Shown one piece after another: positions 1 to 4,792 of a stretch of DNA of 5,675 nt; positions within the stretch are counted from its first letter, which is position 1; every line of letters starts with the position of its first letter. A program made the position numbers and the translations under genes. The stretch spans positions 1 through 5,675 of the forward strand of contig JAIRLQ010000156.1 of NCBI GenBank assembly GCA_031259345.1, read 5' to 3'. Under the pieces are notes generated by a model. That model searched no databases. It was not told the DNA's origin and saw only the letters and a program-made list of their open reading frames with translations. The stretch is from Treponema sp. (GTDB taxonomy: Bacteria > Spirochaetota > Spirochaetia > Treponematales > Breznakiellaceae).

Positions 1-108
1 TGGCTGGAAAAATACCGCCGCCTTTGGAAAAACTGCGAACGCAAACTCCACAACTCGTTACAAATGACGATTCTGGCGTTTATATCCCTGTTGCTGAAAA
101 GATTTTGA
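1..108 (+). pseudogene. 3' end of an IS5-like DDE transposase (partial, enters from left)
   Basis: The first 35 codons, open from base 1 to a TGA at 106-108, encode the tail typical of IS5-type DDE transposases. It reads W-L-E-K-Y-R-R-L-W-K-N-C-E-R-K, then a hydrophobic helix ending L-L-L-K-R-F. In this family the Trp-Leu-(x)2-Tyr/Phe-Arg-Arg segment follows the catalytic Glu region and the last helix closes the protein. The catalytic residues lie outside the window, so whether the gene is intact cannot be judged; the type is used here only for a partial gene. The stop codon sits inside the terminal inverted repeat, as is usual for compact insertion sequences. The subgroup within IS5 is uncertain. 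Confidence 0.7.
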
Positions 109-116
109 ACAGGCTC
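1..116 (+). mobile_element. Right end of an IS5-like insertion sequence
   Basis: The transposase tail is followed at once by AGATTTTGAACAGGCTC (100-116). Read inward on the other strand this is GAGCCTGTTCAAAATCT, which looks like the GAG-starting terminal inverted repeats of many IS5 elements. The element probably ends at 116, and the next bases TAA (117-119) could belong to a short target duplication. The left end is outside the window, so the pairing of the repeats is untested. Confidence 0.55.
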
Positions 117-385
117 TAACGGTATCGTCCCTGATCTTCGATCCCCCCCAAGAGGTCGGCGAGATCAAGGATGGAGAGGTCGTCATGGTTACGCTGCAAG
201 ATCCGCCGCCCGGAGGTGAACGGATCTTAGCGGACATTCTGGTTGAGGATAAGGACGGAAACACCTTGAACGTCCTGGTCCCCTTCAGAAGCCGAAATGA
301 AAACTTCCCCTCGTTTATCATCACCGAGAGCGCATTCCTTACGCCGTTTCCCCTGATGATTGGATTGCCCTCCTTCCTTGGAACA
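117..385 (+). pseudogene. Unidentified coding-like remnant directly after the IS end
   Basis: Frame 2 is open across this stretch and reads like real protein on the plus strand. It has an acidic, beta-rich segment with D-P-P-Q-E-V-G-E-I-K-D-G, then L-Q-D-P-P-P-G-G-E-R, then L-V-E-D-K-D-G-N-T-L. The minus-strand translations of the same DNA look like shadows, rich in Ser, Arg and Pro. There is no start codon with a ribosome site: the frame enters from the IS terminus and runs on into DNA that is garD-like on the other strand. I read it as an internal or 3' gene fragment cut by the IS insertion on the left and by a rearrangement near 385 on the right. I do not recognise the family. Confidence 0.35.
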
Positions 386-389
386 TCTC

Positions 390-780
390 TCTCTAATAGG
401 GGGAGAATTGACAGATACGATGGCAACGCTACAGCCATAGGTATGGTTCGCCGCAATCACATCGTCAACATTGGGAAATTGGGGAAGGAGTTCGGTCTTT
501 ATCCGGCGCAGTGCCGTATTGAGAACCCCCGCGACGTACTGGACTGTGGCATGAATGGCGAGGATGTTGCGGGCACCGCCATAACCGTCCTTTTCCCGGG
601 TATAGGCATAACCCTCGAAAAATGCCTTCTCAGTCTCGGGCAGGAGAGGGGCAGGCCCGCCGTCGGGATGGAGGGCGCCAGGTTCCGGCGGGGCCGACAG
701 ATCCAGCATAGCCTCGTGTATCCAGCGGCCGGCCTCTATATTCTCCCTGGCATATGACCACGCCGTACCCCTGTACATGA
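390..780 (-). pseudogene. garD: Internal fragment of a galactarate dehydratase (GarD/UxaA family) gene
   Basis: The minus-strand translation from about 778 down to about 390 matches the region of GarD after its N-terminal SAF-like domain. In order it shows A-G-R-W-I-H-E-A-M-L, then F-F-E-G-Y, then R-N-I-L-A-I-H-A-T-V-Q-Y-V-A-G-V, then F-P-N-V-D-D-V-I-A, then the family hallmark H-T-Y-G-C-S-V-A-I (hallmark core at 428-445). E. coli GarD has the equivalents GSWIDESM, FEGY, VHCVAGVV, YPNVDGVV and HLYGCGVAI. GarD dehydrates D-galactarate to 5-keto-4-deoxyglucarate. A frameshift near 752-757 breaks the YGVVI-(GY)A segment, which is read in two frames. An in-frame TAG follows upstream, the first ~65 residues are absent, and homology fades after P-P-I-R. 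About 340 C-terminal residues are missing, including the other iron-enzyme motifs. It is non-functional debris. Confidence 0.75.
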
Positions 781-930
781 CCTACGGCGCGGCCGGTTCC
801 AAACCACTGGGGCTGGGCAGCGCGGGAATTTATCGACGCTCTTGTTGACGCGGGGAAAAGGGCCGCTTCCGGCGGCAAAACTTCCGGGTTTGCGACGCTG
901 GAGATTAAGGCTTGGGAGGAATACCGGTAA
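781..930 (+). pseudogene. C-terminal remnant of a probable Gfo/Idh/MocA-type oxidoreductase
   Basis: Forty-nine codons end in TAA at 928-930 and read like the end of a sugar or inositol dehydrogenase. They contain P-V-P-N-H-W-G-W, then A-A-R-E-F-I-D-A-L-V-D-A-G-K, then a Ser/Gly-rich turn, then A-T-L-E-I-K-A-W-E-E-Y-R. In Gfo/Idh/MocA proteins the last strand is commonly followed by a W-G-W segment, a helix with (E/D)FI-x-A-(I/L) and a final helix of the type LEIxxAxYR. An in-frame TGA at 778-780 lies immediately upstream, exactly where the oppositely oriented garD remnant begins, so the N-terminal ~300 residues are gone. The family call rests on a short segment and could be wrong; that this is a genuine 3' gene end seems more secure. 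Confidence 0.45.
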
Positions 931-1144
931 AGCGTAAGCCCTGGGGACAGTACCCATTGGCGCGTGAGAAGCCTGGCCGTTTAATTGGACTAAACACGCT
1001 GATCTGTCCGTGTAGTGCCCGCGCAGGCGTGCTCTTGCGGTTGTTTTGAAACCGGAATTGCTGCCATTAACTACGGCGCTTCCATGACGGGGGAATTTTG
1101 CCGCCCTACAATACCTCATGAAAAAAAACACGCAGCCCGAGGCG

Positions 1145-1156
1145 GTGGTATACCAC
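1145..1156. repeat. Perfect 12-bp palindrome GTGGTATACCAC
   Basis: A perfect inverted repeat without spacer, followed directly by TATAAT (1157-1162). It lies 18 bases beyond the regulator's terminator hairpin. No -35 element stands 16-18 bp upstream of the TATAAT, so I do not call a promoter. The rest of 931-1173 shows nothing I can assign. Confidence 0.4.
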
Positions 1157-1173
1157 TATAATAAGGGAAAATG

Positions 1174-1196
1174 TAAAAACAGGCATTCAAATGCCC
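1174..1196 (-). terminator. Putative Rho-independent terminator of the regulator gene
   Basis: Read on the minus strand, GGCAT-TTGA-ATGCC forms a compact stem-loop (1182-1195) followed by TG and five T residues (1175-1179). The regulator's TGA stop (1189-1187) falls inside the hairpin, so the terminator overlaps the end of the gene. The stem is short and the T-run modest, so efficiency may be limited. Confidence 0.5.
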
Positions 1197-3151
1197 ACTA
1201 TTTTCAGATATTTCCAGAAAGTGGTCCTGCTGATCCGAAGTTCCCTGGCGCAGGCCTCCCGATTCTCTCCGTTTTTTTTAAGCAGCCGCAGCAAGTCGTC
1301 CCTGGCGTAAATCCGGCCTTTAATGGACACCGCCTCGGGCACGGCCGTTTCTTTTTGCGGCGGCGGATGTTCCGTGTCCTTTTGCTCAAACCAGTAGCTG
1401 TTGTTGAGCTCCTGGCGGATAAGGTTTCCGTCTATTTCGGGATTGTCGGCAATGACGCTGATACGTTCGCAAAAATTTTTTAGCTGCCGTATATTGCCGT
1501 CCCAGTGGAAGGCTTCCATTTCACGCAGGGCGCTGGCCGAAAGAACAAGGTTCCGGCCAAATTGCCGGTTATACTCGTCAATAAAAAAACGGGCCAGCAG
1601 GGAGATGTCATCTGTTCGACTCCGCAGGGGTGGAATTTTCAGGATTAGGACGCTTAGGCGGTAATAAAGATCTTTGCGAAAATTGTTCTTCTGTACCTGA
1701 TCATAGAGGTTTACATTACAGGCGGCAATAACTCTAAGATCCACCGGGATATTTGTCCTGCCGCCTATCCGCCGAATCTGCCTTTCCTGCAAAGCCCGCA
1801 GCAGCATAACCTGCCCGCTCTTTTTCATTTCAGAAATTTCGTCCAGAAAAAGCGTACCGCCGTGGGCTAGTTCAAAGAGCCCCATCTTCCCGCCTTTCTT
1901 CGCTCCCGTAAAAGCACCCTCCTCGTAGCCAAAGAGCTCGCTCTCCATCAGCTCCCCGTGAATGGCGCCGCAGTTAAACGCCACAAAGGGACTGTCCGTG
2001 CGAGGGCTGGCGTTGTGTATGCTCTGGGCGAACAACTCCTTGCCCGTCCCTGTTTCGCCGATTAAAAGTACATTGGATTGAAGCCGCGCGAAGCGGCGGG
2101 CCATCTCCACCGCCTCTTTCATCTGGGGCGATTCGTAACGGATATCGGAAAAGACATAATTCGCCATGTTGCCTTGCTTCTGGGAAAGTCTTCGTCTGAC
2201 ATTGGTCTCCATCTGCTGGAGCGAAGTGATATCCTGCAGGGTAATCACCGCGCCCTCCTGCGTTTTTTCTATTACAATGGGGACGATGCGCATAGCATAG
2301 TTACGGTTCTGCCGCTCCAGGACACTTCCCAAGAGTTCTTCGCCGGTTTCCAGCACTCTGAAAATACTTTCCTGCTCACGAAGGGAAAAAACCGCGCTGA
2401 TATGCAGCCCCGTAAGGGATTCGCCCTTTTGTCCAAAAATGAGAGAGGTGAGCTTATTTGCCATGGTTATTTTGCCGTCCCGGTCTATACTCAGGATGGC
2501 ATCGGAGACGGAATTAAAAATTATTATGGTTTCTTCATTTTTTTTCTTTTCCAGGGCCAGGGCATAGATAATTTGCTTTGCCTGCTGGTAGGCTTTCAAA
2601 ACGGAGTTGTAGGAAGAAGGCATCAATACCGCTTTTATGCCCCGCTGTTTGATCATCTCAATGCTGCGTACTCCCGAAATCAGCACCGAGACCCCATCTT
2701 TCATGGCGTGTTCAATCTGCTCCAAAGTATCCTGGGTTGTATGTATTTCGTACAGCCTGATCTTGATGGAAATGGCTTCCAGAAAACACTGTACCGATGC
2801 GATAACATTTTTAAATCCCAAAAAACCGATAAGCCCGTCTTTCCCGGCTATTTTCCGCGCTTTGTTGACGCTGTAGATGATCTCCTCGTCGCTTACAGGA
2901 ATCTCCACAACGGGAATGGAAATACCCGATTCCCGCAGCAGGTCCGCCGTAGTACCCCGGGCGATAATGACCGCCGTGTCTGTTCCCTCATAGACGCGTC
3001 CAATCCTGACCGCGTCTTCCATGTGGGCTATCTGAACTTCCATCTCGTCCGGAAACGGCAACGTTTTCCGCAGCTTTTCGGCATACGCGGCTATATGTTC
3101 ACCTTGGGCAAGCAGCAGTATCTTCTGCATAGCCCTTATACAATACCACAT
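1187..3151 (-). CDS. PrpR-type sigma-54-dependent transcriptional activator (PrpR_N-PAS-AAA+-Fis HTH)
   Basis: A 654-residue bacterial enhancer-binding protein. Residues ~10-200 form a PrpR_N-type sensor, the effector domain of PrpR (2-methylcitrate) and relatives. Residues ~207-315 are a PAS domain (F-N-S-V-S-D-A-I-L-S-I-D, N-K-L-T-S-L-I-F-G). Residues ~335-570 are the AAA+ domain, with Walker A GETGTGKE (~365-372), the sigma-54 contact loop GAFTGA (~412-417), Walker B GGTLFLDE (~431-438) and the P-P-L-R-S-R segment (~507-512). Residues ~610-654 carry a Fis-type helix-turn-helix (A-R-E-L-R-I-S-R-T-T-F-W-K-Y-L). All key AAA+ motifs are intact, so it should be active. I chose ATG 3151 because GAGGG (3162-3158) lies 6 nt upstream; TTG 3154 and ATG 3130 are in frame but worse spaced. 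It is transcribed divergently from the enolase-family gene, whose sigma-54 promoter it most likely activates. The ligand is unknown; an acid-sugar-derived metabolite is my inference. Confidence 0.92.
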   Translation of the reverse strand: MWYCIRAMQKILLLAQGEHIAAYAEKLRKTLPFPDEMEVQIAHMEDAVRIGRVYEGTDTAVIIARGTTADLLRESGISIPVVEIPVSDEEIIYSVNKARKIAGKDGLIGFLGFKNVIASVQCFLEAISIKIRLYEIHTTQDTLEQIEHAMKDGVSVLISGVRSIEMIKQRGIKAVLMPSSYNSVLKAYQQAKQIIYALALEKKKNEETIIIFNSVSDAILSIDRDGKITMANKLTSLIFGQKGESLTGLHISAVFSLREQESIFRVLETGEELLGSVLERQNRNYAMRIVPIVIEKTQEGAVITLQDITSLQQMETNVRRRLSQKQGNMANYVFSDIRYESPQMKEAVEMARRFARLQSNVLLIGETGTGKELFAQSIHNASPRTDSPFVAFNCGAIHGELMESELFGYEEGAFTGAKKGGKMGLFELAHGGTLFLDEISEMKKSGQVMLLRALQERQIRRIGGRTNIPVDLRVIAACNVNLYDQVQKNNFRKDLYYRLSVLILKIPPLRSRTDDISLLARFFIDEYNRQFGRNLVLSASALREMEAFHWDGNIRQLKNFCERISVIADNPEIDGNLIRQELNNSYWFEQKDTEHPPPQKETAVPEAVSIKGRIYARDDLLRLLKKNGENREACARELRISRTTFWKYLKIVGI

Positions 3152-3182
3152 CAATTTCCCTCAGTCTATTGAGGTCTGTCAA

Positions 3183-3288
3183 TTTTGTTTATTTTATTGA
3201 ACAAAAATGAAGAATTTTAAACGCGGGTTAAAATATTTAAACGAGTATTTTGTCAAAATACCTTAAATGTCCAAAATATTCAAATATT
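3183..3288. promoter_or_regulatory. Candidate upstream activator sites (several dyads) for the divergent regulator
   Basis: The AT-rich spacer holds four dyads. They are TTTTGTT/AACAAAA with a 10-nt gap (3183-3206), TTTTAAaC/GgTTAAAA (3215-3233), the near-perfect palindrome TATTTTG-T-CAAAATA (3246-3260) and AATATT-CA-AATATT (3275-3288). Their centres are 28-30 bp apart. Two of them share the half-site TTTTG/CAAAA. They sit roughly 70-160 bp upstream of the expected transcription start, the usual range for enhancer-binding proteins. Which one binds the regulator cannot be told from sequence, and AT-richness makes chance dyads likely. Confidence 0.4.
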
Positions 3289-3325
3289 ATACGGTAATTC
3301 ACCATGAAATGAACCTGAAACACCT

Positions 3326-3341
3326 TGGCACGGTTTTTGCT
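3326..3341 (+). promoter_or_regulatory. Sigma-54 (-24/-12) promoter of the enolase-family gene
   Basis: TGGCACGGTTTTTGCT matches the sigma-54 consensus TGGCACG-N4-TTGCW at every defined base. The GG (3327-3328) and GC (3339-3340) are separated by exactly 10 bp. Transcription should start about 12 bases after the GC, near 3351-3352, giving a short leader of roughly 16 bases before ATG 3368. The divergent neighbour encodes a GAFTGA-bearing activator, as this promoter class requires. Confidence 0.93.
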
Positions 3342-3367
3342 TTAAATAGTAATATGAGGACATTAAA

Positions 3368-4549
3368 ATGGCAATAATAAAGAAAGTCGAAGTAATTGAG
3401 TTTACCTATAAAATGAAAGATATGGGCGCCGGATTCAACAATGCGCATAACCATATCGGTTACTTAAAAGGCGGTGAAATATCTTTATCAAAATATGCCG
3501 TGGTTATTGAATGTGAGGACGGTTCCAGAGGAGAATATGTGGCTCTCTGGGGCGCCACCCGTCCGGCCCTGGCCCAGACGCTTCAGCTTGTAGGGGATCT
3601 TCCGGGACGGGATTCGGACAACCGGGAATGGTTTTATAATGAATGGAAACGCAGGCTCTGCCACATGGATCACATGGGACAAGGGCCGGTAGATATTGCC
3701 CTATGGGACCTCGCCGGTAAGCAGTGCGGAAAATCCGTTTCTGCCATGATTGGACGCTTCAGGGACAAGATCCCCGCTTACGCCAGCTCCTACCACGGGG
3801 ATCATTCCGGTATGCTGGACAGCATTGAAGCTTTTACCGATTTTGCCGAACAGTGTCATGCCCTGGGCTTTAAGGCGTTTAAACATCACGGCTGGTTTGA
3901 CGGCGATGCCAAAGTAGAAGCCGCCCTGATCAGAGCCCTGGGAAAAAAGGCGGGGGACAGGCTTGTCTTGATGTACGACGGCGCTTCGGATTTGCAAACC
4001 TTTGCGGATGCCTTGTATGTGGGCAAGGCCTGTGATGACGCGGGTTTCTTCTGGTACGAAGATCCCTACCGGGACAACTCAGTTTCCGCCTTTGCCCACA
4101 AAAAACTGCGTTCCATGATAAAAACGCCGCTTCTTATCACCGAGCATGTTCGTTCCCTGGAAGAAAAGTGTGCTTTTATCATGGCCGGGGGGACCGATTT
4201 CGTAAGGGCTGATCCTGAATATGACATGGGTATTACCGGCGCCATCAAGACCGCTCGTATGGCGGAAGCCTTTGGTCTGGACGTTGAGATACACGCCTGT
4301 GGGCCCGCGCACCGCCAGGTTGCCGGCGCGGTACGGAATACCAATTACTATGAACTTGCCGAAGTCGGACCAAAGCTTCCAAACATTATGCCTCCCTGTT
4401 ACGCTGACGGATACGAGGACGAACTTACATCCATAGATCAGGACGGGTGCGTTTCCATCCCGGACGGTCCGGGGCTTGGCGTTACCTACGATTGGGACTG
4501 GCTCAACGCTCACGCCGCGGTACGGCACGTTTTTGAAAAGCGGGACTAA
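3368..4549 (+). CDS. Enolase-superfamily enzyme, mandelate-racemase subgroup (probable acid-sugar dehydratase or epimerase)
   Basis: 393 residues, full length for the superfamily. The N-terminal capping domain spans ~1-125 and the (beta/alpha)8 barrel ~130-370. Candidate metal ligands are D204 (L-M-Y-D-G), E231 (W-Y-E-D-P) and E259 (I-T-E-H). H309 (E-I-H-A-C-G-P) pairs with D282 (R-A-D-P), and E329 (Y-Y-E) follows; the D-H spacing of 27 and H-E spacing of 20 equal those of mandelate racemase (D270, H297, E317). The second-strand motif is K172-x-H174 rather than the classical KxK, so the usual second lysine base is replaced by histidine. These enzymes abstract the proton alpha to a carboxylate in an Mg-dependent reaction; many dehydrate sugar acids. 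ATG 3368 has GAGGA (3356-3360) 7 nt upstream. The remnants of garD and garR nearby and the carboxylate-binding protein downstream suggest a sugar-acid substrate, but this is inference; the exact reaction is not readable here. Confidence 0.88.
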   Translation: MAIIKKVEVIEFTYKMKDMGAGFNNAHNHIGYLKGGEISLSKYAVVIECEDGSRGEYVALWGATRPALAQTLQLVGDLPGRDSDNREWFYNEWKRRLCHMDHMGQGPVDIALWDLAGKQCGKSVSAMIGRFRDKIPAYASSYHGDHSGMLDSIEAFTDFAEQCHALGFKAFKHHGWFDGDAKVEAALIRALGKKAGDRLVLMYDGASDLQTFADALYVGKACDDAGFFWYEDPYRDNSVSAFAHKKLRSMIKTPLLITEHVRSLEEKCAFIMAGGTDFVRADPEYDMGITGAIKTARMAEAFGLDVEIHACGPAHRQVAGAVRNTNYYELAEVGPKLPNIMPPCYADGYEDELTSIDQDGCVSIPDGPGLGVTYDWDWLNAHAAVRHVFEKRD

Positions 4550-4630
4550 GGAAATTTTATGCGCTTTTATATTTGCGTTTGTACCTGTATTATCAACATT
4601 TTTACCCAACATAATGAATCAGTGACATTT

Positions 4631-4730
4631 GAGGAAAATATAAAAATCAGTTTTATCGGGGCTGTATCATGGGGAACCCATGGCGGAGAATTTGCTTAAG
4701 GCGGGGTACGGCCTTGTTGTTTTTGATGGG
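4631..4730 (+). pseudogene. garR: 5' remnant of a garR-type 2-hydroxy-3-oxopropionate reductase (beta-hydroxyacid dehydrogenase) gene
   Basis: A ribosome-site-like GAGGA (4631-4635) precedes K-I-S-F-I-G (4643-4660). A frame shift then gives I-M-G-N (4666-4677), and another gives M-A-E-N-L-L-K-A-G-Y-G-L-V-V-F-D (4680-4727). Stitched together this is the NAD-binding start of GarR/GlxR-like dehydrogenases (E. coli GarR: KVGFIGLGIMGKPM, then KNLLKAGYSLVV). Two single-base deletions explain the frame changes, one in the L-G codons (4661-4665) and one in the Pro codon (4678-4679). The start codon appears as ATA (4640). After the Asp at 4725-4727 the similarity stops, so about 265 residues are deleted. 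GarR reduces tartronate semialdehyde, a late step of galactarate/glucarate breakdown. The remnant is dead and lies between the enolase-family gene and the binding-protein gene. Confidence 0.8.
4681..4696 (+). promoter_or_regulatory. Possible second sigma-54-like element inside the garR remnant
   Basis: TGGCGGAGAATTTGCT keeps TGGC and TTGCT with the GG (4682-4683) and GC (4694-4695) 10 bp apart, the exact sigma-54 geometry. It differs from consensus at the A, C and G after TGGC. It would start transcription near 4706-4707, about 87 bases before the binding-protein gene. The same bases encode the conserved Met-Ala-Glu-Asn-Leu-Leu of the remnant, so the match may be chance. Confidence 0.3.
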
Positions 4731-4792
4731 GCAACAGTGTTTACGGTTTGTTTAAAAACCGAAACATATTATTTTTTGAGGAGGCTTATGTT

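Noticed and set aside
185..757. Long plus-strand open frame of 190 codons
   Set aside because: Only the part before about 385 looks like protein. From about 390 on it is the antisense of the garD fragment, so the full frame is not one gene.
2078..3172. Plus-strand open frame of 364 codons opposite the regulator
   Set aside because: It is antisense to the strongly supported activator gene. Its translation is rich in His, Arg, Phe and Gly with no domain pattern, as expected of a shadow.
3152..3185. TTGACA on the minus strand (3185-3180) as the -35 box of a regulator promoter
   Set aside because: A -10 element at the right distance would fall on the ribosome site and start codon, and GGAAAT is a poor match. 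No sigma-70 promoter for the regulator could be fixed.
4559..4699. A 46-codon open frame after the enolase-family gene, ATG 4559 with AAGGA at 4548-4552
   Set aside because: Its second half runs into the first frame of the garR remnant and stops at TAA 4697-4699 because of the frameshifts. The first half has no recognisable features. It is most likely an accidental fusion of spacer and remnant.
4744..4778. Hairpin CGGTTT/AAACCG followed by a run of six T, as a possible terminator before the binding-protein gene
   Set aside because: The stem is only 6 bp and the T-run starts ten bases after it, so it does not fit an intrinsic terminator.
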